From NCBI RefSeq assembly GCF_001427285.1, contig NZ_LMFV01000003.1:31264-95263 (forward strand): a stretch of DNA of 64,000 nucleotides, given 5' to 3'. The notes under the pieces were generated by a model, which made no database searches, was not told the origin of the DNA, and saw only the letters and a list, made by a program, of their open reading frames with translations. Shown piece after piece: positions 49,790 to 59,131 of this stretch (within the stretch, counting starts at the first letter, position 1; the number at the start of each line of letters is the position of its first letter). Source of the DNA: Mesorhizobium sp. Root552 (lineage in GTDB: Bacteria > Pseudomonadota > Alphaproteobacteria > Rhizobiales > Rhizobiaceae). A program made the position numbers and the translations under genes.

Positions 49790-52069
49790 ATGGCGAAAAA
49801 GCCCGACAGCACCGGCCCCTCCGTCAGCGCCGCGGAGGCGCTGGAATTTCACGCCATGGGGCGTCCGGGCAAGCTCGAAGTGGTGCCGACCAAGCCGATG
49901 GCGACGCAGCGCGACCTGTCGCTGGCCTATTCGCCGGGCGTCGCGGTGCCGGTGAAGGCGATCGCCGAAGACCCCTCGCGCGCCTTCGACTACACCAGCC
50001 GCGGCAACATGGTCGCCGTCATCTCCAACGGCACCGCCATCCTCGGCCTCGGCAATCTTGGCGCACTGGCGTCGAAGCCGGTCATGGAAGGCAAGGCGGT
50101 GCTGTTCAAGCGCTTCGCCGACGTCGATTCCATCGACCTCGAGGTCGACACCGAAGACGCCGACGCCTTCATCAACTGCGTGCGCTATCTCGGCCCCTCC
50201 TTCGGCGGCATCAACCTCGAGGACATCAAGGCGCCGGAGTGCTTCATCATCGAGCAGCGCCTGCGCGAACTGATGGACATCCCCGTCTTCCACGACGACC
50301 AGCACGGCACGGCCATCATCTCCGCCGCCGGCCTCATCAACGCGCTGGAAGTGACGGGGCGCGACATGAAGACGACGAAGCTCGTCTGCAACGGCGCGGG
50401 CTCGGCCGGCATCGCCTGCATCGAACTCATCAAGGCGATGGGCTTCACGCCCGAGAACATCGTCCTGTGCGACACCAAGGGCGTCGTCTACCAGGGCCGC
50501 ACCGAAGGCATGAACCAGTGGAAGTCGGCGCATGCGGTCAAGACCGAGGCGCGCTCGCTGGCCGACGCCATGGACGGCGCCGATGTCTTCTTCGGCCTTT
50601 CCGCCAAGGGCGCGCTCACCACCGCCATGGTCCAGTCGATGGCCAAGAACCCGATCATCTTCGCCATGGCCAATCCCGACCCGGAGATCACGCCGGAGGA
50701 AGTGGCCGAGATCCGCACCGACGCCATCATGGCCACCGGCCGCTCGGACTATCCGAACCAGGTCAACAACGTGCTCGGCTTCCCCTACATCTTCCGCGGC
50801 GCGCTCGATGTCCGCGCGACGACCATCAACGACGCCATGAAGATCGCCGCCGCGCGCGCGCTGGCTGAGCTTGCCCGCAAGGACGTCCCCGACGACGTTG
50901 CCGCCGCCTACCAGGGCAACCGGCCGAAATTCGGCCCCAGCTACATCATCCCGGTGCCGTTCGATCCGCGCCTGATCTCGGCGATCCCGGTGGCCGTGGC
51001 GAAAGCGGCGATGGAAACCGGCGTGGCGCGCCGGCCGATCATCGACCTCGACAAATATGTCAACGAGCTTTCCGCGCGCCGCGACCCGATCGCCTCGACC
51101 CTGCAGCGCATCTACGACCGCGTGCGCCGCCAGCCCAAGCGCATCGTCTTCGCCGAGGGCGAGGAAGAGCAGGTGATGCGCGCCGCCGTCTCCTATGTGA
51201 ACCAGAACCTCGGCACCGCGATCCTGCTCGGCCGCGACGATGTCATCAAGGAAAACGCGCGCAACGCCGGCATCAGCCTCGACAAGCCGGGCATCGAGAT
51301 CATCAATGCCCGCCTGTCGCGCCGCAACGCCATCTATGCCGACTTCCTCTACGAGCGCCTGCAGCGCAAGGGCCACCTGCTGCGCGACTGCCAGCGCCTC
51401 ATCAACAACGACCGCAACCACTTCGCGGCCTGCATGGTGGCGCTCGGCGATGCCGACGGCGTCGTCACCGGCGTCACCCGCAACTATTCGACGGCGCTCG
51501 AAGACGTGCGCCGCGTCATCGACGCCCGCCCCGGCCATTGCGTCATCGGCGCGTCGATCGTGCTCGCGCGCGGCCGCACCGTCATCGTCGCCGACACCGC
51601 CGTGCACGACATGCCGAACGCCGAACAGATCGCCGACATCGCCGAGGAGGCCGCCAACTTCGCCCGCCGCATGGGCTACGAACCGCGCGTGGCCATGCTC
51701 GCCTACTCCACCTTCGGCCACCCGCAGGGCGAGCGCTCCGAGCGCATCCAGGAAGCGGTCAAGATCCTCGACAAGCGCCGCGTCGATTTCGAGTATGACG
51801 GCGAGATGGCCGCCGACGTCGCGCTCAACCCGAACGGCATGCGGCTTTACCCGTTCTGCCGCCTCAACGGCCCGGCCAACGTCCTGGTCATGCCGGCCTT
51901 CCACTCGGCCTCGATCTCGACCAAGATGTTGCAGGAACTCGGCGGCTCCACCGTCATCGGCCCCCTGCTCGTCGGCCTCAACAAGCCGGTGCAGATCGTG
52001 CCGCTCAACGCCAAGGACTCAGACATCGTCAACATGGCCGCCATCGCCGCCTATTCGGCGGGCGCCTGA
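49790..52069 (+). CDS. NADP-type malic enzyme with C-terminal phosphotransacetylase-like domain
   Basis: 759 residues, the MaeB/Tme architecture: malic enzyme core (about 20-430) with [10 protein letters not shown] and the Rossmann motif GAGSAGIA, then a phosphotransacetylase-like domain (about 440-759) that in rhizobial enzymes is regulatory rather than catalytic. Converts malate to pyruvate and CO2, feeding acetyl-CoA during growth on dicarboxylates. AAGGAAG precedes ATG 49790. NAD versus NADP use cannot be decided from sequence reading alone. Confidence 0.93.
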   Translation: MAKKPDSTGPSVSAAEALEFHAMGRPGKLEVVPTKPMATQRDLSLAYSPGVAVPVKAIAEDPSRAFDYTSRGNMVAVISNGTAILGLGNLGALASKPVMEGKAVLFKRFADVDSIDLEVDTEDADAFINCVRYLGPSFGGINLEDIKAPECFIIEQRLRELMDIPVFHDDQHGTAIISAAGLINALEVTGRDMKTTKLVCNGAGSAGIACIELIKAMGFTPENIVLCDTKGVVYQGRTEGMNQWKSAHAVKTEARSLADAMDGADVFFGLSAKGALTTAMVQSMAKNPIIFAMANPDPEITPEEVAEIRTDAIMATGRSDYPNQVNNVLGFPYIFRGALDVRATTINDAMKIAAARALAELARKDVPDDVAAAYQGNRPKFGPSYIIPVPFDPRLISAIPVAVAKAAMETGVARRPIIDLDKYVNELSARRDPIASTLQRIYDRVRRQPKRIVFAEGEEEQVMRAAVSYVNQNLGTAILLGRDDVIKENARNAGISLDKPGIEIINARLSRRNAIYADFLYERLQRKGHLLRDCQRLINNDRNHFAACMVALGDADGVVTGVTRNYSTALEDVRRVIDARPGHCVIGASIVLARGRTVIVADTAVHDMPNAEQIADIAEEAANFARRMGYEPRVAMLAYSTFGHPQGERSERIQEAVKILDKRRVDFEYDGEMAADVALNPNGMRLYPFCRLNGPANVLVMPAFHSASISTKMLQELGGSTVIGPLLVGLNKPVQIVPLNAKDSDIVNMAAIAAYSAGA

Positions 52070-52133
52070 CCTTCCGGTGCCTGCTGCCCAGGCGGTAGGC
52101 CCGTATTGGACCATCGTATCCGGCGGAAAAGTC

Positions 52134-52161
52134 TGTCACCCATGCCCAACCATGGGTGACA
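52134..52161. promoter_or_regulatory. Perfect palindrome between malic enzyme and MFS genes
   Basis: TGTCACCCATG and CATGGGTGACA form an 11-base dyad with a CCCAAC centre. It lacks a T-run, so it is a poor terminator; it lies 28 bases before the MFS start, where a repressor could block transcription or a hairpin affect translation. Confidence 0.45.
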
Positions 52162-52188
52162 TCGATTTGACTCCGGCCGGAGCGCGCC

Positions 52189-53397
52189 ATGAAGGCTGAC
52201 AAAAGCGGAACCGGCCGCTTCATCCACCTGCTCGGCGCTGCCCAGATCTGCTCGTGGGGCACCGTCTTCTACGGTTTCCCGCTGATCGCCGAAGCGATGC
52301 GCGCCGATCTCGGCTGGTCGAAGACCGAGCTTTACGGCGCCGCCACCTTGGGCGTCCTGCTGGCCGGCCTTGCCGCCTATCCGGTCGGCTCGGCCATCGA
52401 CCGCGGCAACGGACGCCTCATCATGACAGGCGCCTCCGTCATTGCCGGGCTTTTGTTTGCGGGATGGTCGCAGGTCGAGAGCATTGCCGTCTTCTACCTC
52501 GTCCTTGCCGGCATCGGCTGCATGCAGGCTGCCACGCTCTATGAACCGGCCTTCGCCGTCATCGCCCGCAGGGTCGGTGCGCTGAAGGCCCGCAACGGCA
52601 TTACCACGCTCACGCTGTGGGGCGGCTTCGCCAGCACAGTCTTCATCCCGATCATCCAGTTCGTCATCGAGGCTCGTGGCTGGCGCGAGGCGCTGCTGGT
52701 CATGGCCGCCGTCAACATCGTCGTCTGCGGCAGCCTCTATGCGCTTGCCATCGATCCGGCCAAGGATGCGCCCCGCCCCGTCCCATCGCCCGGCGATCCC
52801 GCTGCAATCGCCGGACGTGCAGCGGTGGCGGCGGCGATGCGCAAGCCGGCCTATTGGGGCCTCATGCTGGCATGGTCGTCCTACGCGCTGGCGTTCTCGA
52901 CGCTGACCTATCACTTCTTCCCGCTGTTCCTCGAACGCGGCCTCGATTCGAAAGGCGCGGTCGCGGTGCTCACCGTCATCGGCCCGGCGCAGGTGGCCGG
53001 GCGCATCGCCATACGCTGGCTGGCGGCGGAAGCGCCGGTGCGCAAGCTCGGCTCGGCAATCGTCGTGGTGTTTCCGCTGGCGGTGCTGGGCTTCGCCTTC
53101 GCCCCGCCGCAGGCCCTTTTGATCGCGGCCATCGCCGCCTTCTACGGCGCGGCCAACGGCATGATCACCATCGTGCGCGGCGTCGCCGTTCCCGAGATGG
53201 TCAGCCGCGAAGCCTACGGCGCGATTTCCGGCTCGCTGGTCGCGCCGATGAACATCGTCACCGCGCTCTCGCCGTTCGGGGCCGCCCTTCTGTGGCAGGC
53301 CAGCGGCGGCTACGGCGCAGTCCTTGCCGTGATCTTTGCCGGCTCACTGACTTTGTGCGCCGGATTCTGGTTCGCGGCCTATTGGGCAAGGAAGTGA
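52189..53397 (+). CDS. Major facilitator superfamily transporter
   Basis: 402 residues, 12 predicted helices with a central loop near residues 195-210 (Pro/Ala rich). The loop after helix 2 holds SAIDRGNGR, a variant of the MFS signature. Substrate unknown; overall similar to the OxlT/monocarboxylate-like group. GGAG precedes ATG 52189. A decayed copy of its last 50 bases occurs at 55618-55670. Confidence 0.85.
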   Translation: MKADKSGTGRFIHLLGAAQICSWGTVFYGFPLIAEAMRADLGWSKTELYGAATLGVLLAGLAAYPVGSAIDRGNGRLIMTGASVIAGLLFAGWSQVESIAVFYLVLAGIGCMQAATLYEPAFAVIARRVGALKARNGITTLTLWGGFASTVFIPIIQFVIEARGWREALLVMAAVNIVVCGSLYALAIDPAKDAPRPVPSPGDPAAIAGRAAVAAAMRKPAYWGLMLAWSSYALAFSTLTYHFFPLFLERGLDSKGAVAVLTVIGPAQVAGRIAIRWLAAEAPVRKLGSAIVVVFPLAVLGFAFAPPQALLIAAIAAFYGAANGMITIVRGVAVPEMVSREAYGAISGSLVAPMNIVTALSPFGAALLWQASGGYGAVLAVIFAGSLTLCAGFWFAAYWARK

Positions 53398-53419
53398 AAC
53401 ACCAACGAAGCGCCAGGCC

Positions 53420-54787
53420 TCACGCAACTAGGGCGAGGTTTCCTTCCACCGCCTGGATCGCCCGCTCCAGCGCGCTGAAACAAGCCGCATCGAACGCCGT
53501 GCCGATATCGGCGCGCATGATGCCGAGCGCCTCATCCACCGGCATGGCGACGCGATAGGGCCGATCCGCCGTCAGCGCGTCAAAGACGTCCGCAACCGTG
53601 ACGATCCTCGTTTCTTCCTCGATCTCCTCGCCCTTCAGCCCGCGCGGATAACCCCTGCCGTCCAGCCTCTCGTGGTGCGCGCCGCCGATGCGCGCCATTT
53701 CCCGGAATACCGGCACGCGCGAAAGTATGCTCTCGGACATGGCGGAGTGGTCGCGCATCTGAATCCATTCCTCGTCGTCCAGCTTGCCGTTCTTGTCGAG
53801 GATGGAGTTGGAGACGCCAAGCTTGCCGATGTCGTGCAACAGCGCGGCGCGCCGCAGCCAGCGGCGGCGGCTGGCCGGATAGCCCATTTCGCCGGCAACG
53901 AGGTCGGCATAGACCGCGACCCGCTCCGAGTGACCCGCCGTGAACGGGCTCTTGGAATCGACGATCTGCGCAAAGGCGCGGGCAATGTCGTCGAGATAGT
54001 CTTCGTCGACCTCGATATGCCGCCGCGCCGGCGCCAGATCGAACACGGCATTTGCCATGTCGTCGGATTCCAGCGCCTCCCAGAATCCGGCTTCGGCCAT
54101 GGCGGCCTCGAGGCTGTCGACGCAGGCCGGATCGAACCAGCTGCCCCGGCGGGCGCGGACTTCTTCGATCGCCGCATCCCGGCCGGCTGCCGTGTGAAAG
54201 ACATCGACCACCTGCGAAAGCAACGCGATGCGCGCATAGACCGGGATCGACTGGCCGGCGAGACGGTCTGGCCTGCCCTGTCCGTCCCAATGCTCGTCCA
54301 GCGAATGAATGCCGCTCGATACGGCGGTTGGAAACCTGAGCATTGCCGCGATCTCCGCGCCTCGATGGCATCGCGTCTGGATCAGGTCGTTCACGATGTC
54401 CCCGCCATTTTGCATGATGTTGAGGATCGACCGCAGCCGATCGCCCAGCGAGGAACGCCGCCCCGTATGCGTCAGCACGAAGCCGAGCACCTTTGGCAGG
54501 CTGGAGCCCATTGTCTTGAAGTCCCGCTTGAAGCCGATGTCGTCGGACAAATACAACTCGCAGATGCGGGCGGCATTGCTGGAACAGCCCAGATCCTTGA
54601 GCAGGACCGTGTAATAGAGTTCCCACAGGTCCGCTTCCGACAAACCCATGTGGCGGCCGATCTGCATGCCGATCCAGGTGCTGCGGACACAGTGACCGAC
54701 GGGCTGGCCTTCGGTCAGGTCGAGCGCGTAGCTGAGTGCCCCGAGCAGTTCGGCCAGGCGTACGCTTTGCTGCGCAGTAGTCTCCAT
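53420..54787 (-). CDS. HD-GYP phosphodiesterase with degenerate N-terminal HD domain
   Basis: 455 residues, two HD-type halves. The C-terminal half (about 285-440) is a full HD-GYP domain: HSERVAVYA, LLHDIGK near 317 and HHERLDGRGYP near 370, expected to hydrolyse cyclic di-GMP. The N-terminal half looks like a second HD domain whose HD pair has become KD (LLKDLG, residues 62-67), so it is probably non-catalytic and sensory. No membrane helices. Converges on the MFS gene. Confidence 0.9.
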   Translation of the reverse strand: METTAQQSVRLAELLGALSYALDLTEGQPVGHCVRSTWIGMQIGRHMGLSEADLWELYYTVLLKDLGCSSNAARICELYLSDDIGFKRDFKTMGSSLPKVLGFVLTHTGRRSSLGDRLRSILNIMQNGGDIVNDLIQTRCHRGAEIAAMLRFPTAVSSGIHSLDEHWDGQGRPDRLAGQSIPVYARIALLSQVVDVFHTAAGRDAAIEEVRARRGSWFDPACVDSLEAAMAEAGFWEALESDDMANAVFDLAPARRHIEVDEDYLDDIARAFAQIVDSKSPFTAGHSERVAVYADLVAGEMGYPASRRRWLRRAALLHDIGKLGVSNSILDKNGKLDDEEWIQMRDHSAMSESILSRVPVFREMARIGGAHHERLDGRGYPRGLKGEEIEEETRIVTVADVFDALTADRPYRVAMPVDEALGIMRADIGTAFDAACFSALERAIQAVEGNLALVA

Positions 54788-55047
54788 CGACCCACCCCGT
54801 TCTCAACCGCGAGTAGCACCGGGTAGTATCGCCTCTGCAGGTTAAGTTTTTGGCCTGCGCGCGCCTGCTGCGCCGGGCGACGGCGCGTTCCGGGCAGCGC
54901 CTGAACTGCGCCCGGTTCCTGCTGTCATTTTCGCCGGCTTTCTGACTTGATGTCGGGAAACGCGGCTTGCACGGTGCCGGCGGGAAGGCAGGTTCCGCGA
55001 GAGCGCAGGTTTCGCACCACCAAAGGCCCGGAAGGAGATTATACGGC

Positions 55048-55578
55048 ATGGCGAAGCTGGTCTTTGCACTGAACGCCTCACTGGACGGCTATGTCGACCA
55101 CATGGCATTCGCGCCTGATGCCGTTTTATTTCGGCACTTCATCGACGATGTGCGCGGCCTTGCCGGCATCGTCTACGGCAGGCGCATGTACGAGGTGATG
55201 CGCTACTGGGACGAGGACCATCCCGAGTGGGACGAAGCCAGACGTGAATATGCCGAGGCATGGCGCGGCCAGCACAAATGGGTGGTGTCGCGCACGTTGC
55301 AATCGGTCGGCCCGAACGCCACGCTCATCAGGCAAGATGTCGAGCCGGCACTGCGCGACCTGAAAGCCGGCCTTGATGGAAACATTGAAATAGCCGGCCC
55401 GCAGCTGGCCGGCAGCCTGTCCGAAACCGGACTCATCGACGAATACCGGATTTACTTTCATCCCTATGTGCTTGGCGGCGGCAAGCCGTTCTTTTCCGGC
55501 CCGCGCCCGCCGCTCCGCCTGACGGCAAGCGAGCGCATCGGCGACAACGTGATCCGCCTGACCTACGTTCCGGCATAG
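55048..55578 (+). CDS. Dihydrofolate reductase-fold protein (RibD C-terminal type)
   Basis: 176 residues beginning KLVFALNASLDGYVD, the start of the DHFR/RibD_C-like family, and ending in a strand-rich segment (YRIYFHPYVLGGGKPFF). Such proteins are widespread; few have a proven substrate, and true folate reductase activity is unlikely. AGGAGA precedes ATG 55048. Confidence 0.88.
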   Translation: MAKLVFALNASLDGYVDHMAFAPDAVLFRHFIDDVRGLAGIVYGRRMYEVMRYWDEDHPEWDEARREYAEAWRGQHKWVVSRTLQSVGPNATLIRQDVEPALRDLKAGLDGNIEIAGPQLAGSLSETGLIDEYRIYFHPYVLGGGKPFFSGPRPPLRLTASERIGDNVIRLTYVPA

Positions 55579-55617
55579 TGGCGGTGCCCAAGCAACGCTC
55601 CGCAATTGCATTGACCC

Positions 55618-55670
55618 TTGCCGGCTAACTGAATTTGTGCGCCGGATTCCGATTTGCATACTATTGGGCA
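55618..55670 (+). pseudogene. Remnant of an MFS transporter 3' end
   Basis: 53 bases match 53336-53388, the end of the upstream MFS gene, at 45 of 53 positions without gaps. Weaker similarity extends about 18 bases further 5'. A TAA now interrupts the frame after CCGGC, and the conserved peptide LCAGFxFAxYWA is still readable. It seems to be the tail of a lost or deleted paralogue. Confidence 0.65.
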
Positions 55671-55728
55671 GAAAACAGGTCCCGCGATGCCTTGGGCTCG
55701 CCTGCAAGCAAACAGGGGAAAACGAACG

Positions 55729-56046
55729 ATGAGCCACGACGAGTCCTCGGGAAAACGCCCAACTCTGGTGCGGCTGACCGGCTTCCTGCGTTGCGCTTCA
55801 ATGGCGGAGGTCGAGACTGTCCAACGCCACCTCCCCGATCACGTCCGCCTGACGCGGGCCGAGCCGGGCTGCATCTCCTTCGAGGTTACGCAGACGGACG
55901 ATCCCCTTGTCTGGCGCGTCGAGGAGCTTTTCGCCGACCAGGCCGCCTTCGATTTTCACCAGCAACGCACCCGGGCCTCCGAATGGTTTGAAGCGACGTC
56001 GGCGATAGCGCGTGAGTATGAGACTAAAGGGGCTGAGCAGAATTAA
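55729..56046 (+). CDS. Antibiotic biosynthesis monooxygenase (ABM) domain protein
   Basis: 105 residues: a dimeric alpha-beta barrel ABM fold with LVRLTGFLRC at the start, EPGCISFEVTQ in the centre and ADQAAFDFHQQR following. YgiN-like members act as quinol monooxygenases; others are putative. ATG 55729 matches the fold's start, though the ribosome site (GGGAAAACG) is modest. The frame extends upstream into the MFS remnant. Confidence 0.8.
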   Translation: MSHDESSGKRPTLVRLTGFLRCASMAEVETVQRHLPDHVRLTRAEPGCISFEVTQTDDPLVWRVEELFADQAAFDFHQQRTRASEWFEATSAIAREYETKGAEQN

Positions 56047-56105
56047 TGAAAGGCTGATTGGGGCGGGAGCGGACTGCGGCCGGCTCAAGCCATGCGCGCG
56101 ATAGG

Positions 56106-57113
56106 TTAGAAGTCGTTCAAATCCGCCTCGGCACTGCCCACCATCTCATCGGTGATTTCCAGGGTTTGAGCCGATTGGCTCGGCCACTTCAGACCCATGC
56201 AATCAAAGAACTGTTTTAGAAGCACTCGATCGAAATGACCGGTCCACTTCTCCATCATCTCCGCGGCAGCCTGCGGAGTGAAGCCCTTCTTGTATGGCCG
56301 AATCGACGTCAAGGCATCGAAGACATCGCAGATCGCGACCATCCGTGCCGCGGCGCTGACCTGTCCGTCTTTCAAGCCATCCGGGTAGCCGGACCCATCC
56401 AGTTTTTCGTGATGATGAAGGCAGATTTTCCCCACGATTTCCGGCAGGCCCTTCGTCCTTGCCAGCATTGCATAGCCCTCGTGCGGGTGGGTCTGCATGA
56501 CTGCCATCTCATCGGCGGTGAGCTTGTCCGTCTTGGTCAGAATTTCGGTCGGGATGCGAATCTTTCCGATGTCATGCAAAAGACCGCCAACCGACAGTAT
56601 CCGGACCAGGTTGCTGTCCAGCTTGAGATGTCGCGCGAACAAGCCGACAAGGGCACAGACTGCCACTGAATGTTGAAAGCTGATCTCGTCCTTTGTCTTG
56701 AGCTTGGTGAGGTTCAGGATGCTGGCCGGGCGCGTGTACAGCAGCTGGTCGACGACATCGACAACCGCCTCCACTTGCTGCCGGTCAATGCTTAACGATG
56801 AGGCAGCGTTGCTGAAGATCGAGCGGACCATCCCGGTCGGCTTCGCCAGCGCCGCTCCAACGTTGGCGGGCGTTGGGTTCTCATTGGGTTTTGCTAGCCC
56901 GGCCGTCGAACCGGTCGGCCCGACCCCCTTTGAAAGATCGATGACAAGCGTCGTTACCGAACTTTCGCGAAGCGTCTTCAGTTCGGCGTGGCTGGATAAT
57001 TTGAACTGGCTGGCTGCAAATGGGCTGCGTAGCCATTGCCTGCCGAACCCATGAATAAACATGCCGAGACGGGCTTCATCCTTGTCGATCTGAAGAAGCG
57101 TCGAATTCGTCAT
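56106..57113 (-). CDS. HD-GYP phosphodiesterase with DUF3391 N-terminus
   Basis: 335 residues: a DUF3391 domain at about 5-125 (LGMFIHGFGRQW) and an HD-GYP domain at about 145-310 with HSVAVCALV, LLHDIGKIRIP and HHHEKLDGSGYPDG. All catalytic residues appear present. Expected cyclic di-GMP hydrolase. ATG 57113 chosen from the family-like N-terminus. Unlike the first HD-GYP protein, it has a single HD domain. Confidence 0.92.
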   Translation of the reverse strand: MTNSTLLQIDKDEARLGMFIHGFGRQWLRSPFAASQFKLSSHAELKTLRESSVTTLVIDLSKGVGPTGSTAGLAKPNENPTPANVGAALAKPTGMVRSIFSNAASSLSIDRQQVEAVVDVVDQLLYTRPASILNLTKLKTKDEISFQHSVAVCALVGLFARHLKLDSNLVRILSVGGLLHDIGKIRIPTEILTKTDKLTADEMAVMQTHPHEGYAMLARTKGLPEIVGKICLHHHEKLDGSGYPDGLKDGQVSAAARMVAICDVFDALTSIRPYKKGFTPQAAAEMMEKWTGHFDRVLLKQFFDCMGLKWPSQSAQTLEITDEMVGSAEADLNDF

Positions 57114-57747
57114 GCCGTCTCGCTTGGTTGGCCTTTGGCTCGAAATCGTCGGAGCGACCGAGGGCTCGGCTGATACCAACGCCTGACATTGCCGGGGTCG
57201 CTGGAGGCGCCTGCCTCAAGACATGGCGCATAGCCGCCCGGAAATTGATCGCGCACCCCTCTACCTCGTCGCCACTTCACGTTACGGCACGTTCGTAAAC
57301 TTTCCTTGCCCTATCGAGCAGGCGGCAAGATCGCCTCGCAGCCATCGAATGTGGATAGATTCGGGATCGTCCTTCCCCCCGCAGCCGCCTGTTCCTCAGC
57401 TTTCCAAAAATCTCATCGCCATTTTATCCACGCCTTCTCCGCCTGCCGCATAATCCTTGCACCGTTCTCACGGGAAGCCTGGCTGCGCACCGGGCATCAG
57501 GCGAGGGCGGCGGCGCCGGATCGGTCGCGCTGCGGTAGCGCGACTGGGAGATGATCCCCCAGGTCCGGGCCTCGACTGGGCCTTTGGCGAAAATGCCATC
57601 CCCCGGTGAGGCAAAACGCCGGCGGACGCAGGACACCGCGCCGCATAATAATTTCCAAGGGCGCGGTTCCTGCGTCTGCTTCCCGATCCGTTCGCGGCGG
57701 GAAGGGGCTTCCGCATGCCTGAAACATCCAACCCGAAAGGACCAGAC
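57114..57747. other. 634-base gap with strong potential RNA structure
   Basis: No convincing gene. From about 57500 it holds two strong hairpins: GTCGCGCT-GCGGT-AGCGCGAC near 57513-57533, and 57625-57676, where GACGCAGGA pairs with TCCTGCGTC and CCGCGC with GCGCGG. Small frames on both strands are open through it but lack ribosome sites. Possibly a structured leader for the downstream small gene or an independent RNA; I do not recognise a known class. Confidence 0.4.
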
Positions 57748-57987
57748 ATGACGGACCCGAAAGACGACATCCCGCAGGAGTTAAAAGAGCTTTGCATTTC
57801 GGCGTTGAGCCTCGCGCTCGAAGCCGACGGCGCACCCGAGCGCTGCCTGAACCGGCTGTGCCGGCGACAGGGCCATTGCCATCTGCCGATGGACGACAAC
57901 GGCCCCGGCGCTTGCGGCGGCGGTCCGATCCCCGGCCGCGTCGCCGCCGAAGCGGCCCTCATGCTGGCTTTTAGGCTGGAGGAGTGA
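57748..57987 (+). CDS. Cys-rich small protein
   Basis: 79 residues; a helical N-terminal half, then CLNRLCRRQGHCHLP and GACGGG giving four Cys and a His that could bind zinc. ATG 57748 has AAAGGA seven bases before it, better than an in-frame ATG at 57715. Family not recognised. Ends four bases from the convergent adenosine kinase gene. Confidence 0.65.
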   Translation: MTDPKDDIPQELKELCISALSLALEADGAPERCLNRLCRRQGHCHLPMDDNGPGACGGGPIPGRVAAEAALMLAFRLEE

Positions 57988-57991
57988 GGCG

Positions 57992-58984
57992 CTACAGCAA
58001 GCCGGCCTGTTCGGCTTCGAGGCGCAGGTTCTGGCGCGGGCGCGGGCCGATCTGCTGGATCACCAGCCCCGCCGCCAGCGAGCCGAGGTCGCCGCAGGTT
58101 TTCAGGTCGCGGCCTTGCGTGTAGCCGTGCAGGAAGCCGGCGGCATAGAGGTCGCCGGCGCCGGTGGTGTCGACCAGCTCGGCAATGGCGGTCGCCTCGA
58201 TCACCACCGTCTCGTCGCCGCGCACGATCACCGAACCCTTTTCGGAACGGGTCACGGCGGCCAGCCGGCAATCCTTGCGGATCGCCGCCAAGGCCTCGTC
58301 GAAGGAGGCGGTCTGGTAGAGCGACTTGATCTCGTGGCTGTTGGCGAACACGATATCGACCGTGCCCGAGCGCATCAGGTCGAGGAATTCGTCGCGGTAG
58401 CGGTCGACGCAAAACGAGTCCGACAGCGTCATCGCCACCTCGCGCCCGGCGGCATGCGCCAGCCGCGCGGTCTGGCGGATCGCCTCCTTGGCGCGCGGCG
58501 GGTCCCACAGATAGCCCTCGAAATAGGTGACGCTCGCGCCGCTCGCCTTGTCGGCCTCGACGTCCTCCGGGCCAAGCTCGACGCAGGCGCCGAGATAGGT
58601 GTTCATCGAGCGCTCGCCGTCCGGCGTGACGAAGATCATCGAACGCGCCGTCGGCGGCTCGCCCTTCAGCGGGGCGGTGTCGAAGGCGACGCCCAGCGCC
58701 TTGATGTCATGGGCGTAGATTTCGCCGAGATGGTCCTCGTTGACCTTGCCGAAGAAGGCGGCGCGGCCGCCGAAGCTGGCAATGCCCGCCGCCGTGTTGC
58801 CGGCCGAACCGCCGGACGCTTCGATGGCCGGACCCATGCGGGTGTAGAGCAGCTCGGCGCGCGTCGAGTCGATCAGGTTCATCGCACCCTTGATGATGCC
58901 GTTGTCGGTGAGGAACGCCTCGTCGCACTGGGCGATGATATCGACAATGGCATTGCCGATGCACAGGACGTCATATTCGGGCAT
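57992..58984 (-). CDS. Adenosine kinase, PfkB family
   Basis: 330-residue ribokinase-fold enzyme. N-terminal GNAIVDII, substrate loop GGSAGNTAAGIA, and DTTGAGDLYAAGF near residue 275 with the anion hole and catalytic Asp. Sequence is of the alphaproteobacterial adenosine kinase type, phosphorylating adenosine to AMP. GGAG precedes ATG 58984. Other nucleoside or sugar kinases in the family cannot be fully excluded. Confidence 0.88.
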   Translation of the reverse strand: MPEYDVLCIGNAIVDIIAQCDEAFLTDNGIIKGAMNLIDSTRAELLYTRMGPAIEASGGSAGNTAAGIASFGGRAAFFGKVNEDHLGEIYAHDIKALGVAFDTAPLKGEPPTARSMIFVTPDGERSMNTYLGACVELGPEDVEADKASGASVTYFEGYLWDPPRAKEAIRQTARLAHAAGREVAMTLSDSFCVDRYRDEFLDLMRSGTVDIVFANSHEIKSLYQTASFDEALAAIRKDCRLAAVTRSEKGSVIVRGDETVVIEATAIAELVDTTGAGDLYAAGFLHGYTQGRDLKTCGDLGSLAAGLVIQQIGPRPRQNLRLEAEQAGLL

Positions 58985-59131
58985 TCATCCCACTCCGCCG
59001 CAAGGGTTCCACGCCGCCGCCGCAATCCGCGCGCACCAGCCGAGCGGGGTCTAGAGCATCGGGACCGCTTTGCAAAGCCCGGGCAAAGTGTTTGGGGCGA
59101 GGCGGCATTTGCAGGCCGCCCGCACCTGAAT

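Noticed and set aside
49622..51904. 760-codon minus-strand frame
   Set aside because: Shadow of the malic enzyme gene; its Asp/Val/His-rich composition is typical of an antisense frame.
52134..52161. Terminator of the malic enzyme gene
   Set aside because: Good stem but no T-run on either strand; listed as regulatory instead.
57424..57636. 70-codon minus-strand frame in the structured gap
   Set aside because: Arg-rich, no ribosome site, and it overlaps strong hairpins; kept only as an alternative explanation for conservation there.
57480..57680. SRP RNA, 6S RNA, fluoride or TPP riboswitch
   Set aside because: The hallmark SRP GGAAGGAAGCA loop, TPP CTGAGA and fluoride core sequences are absent.
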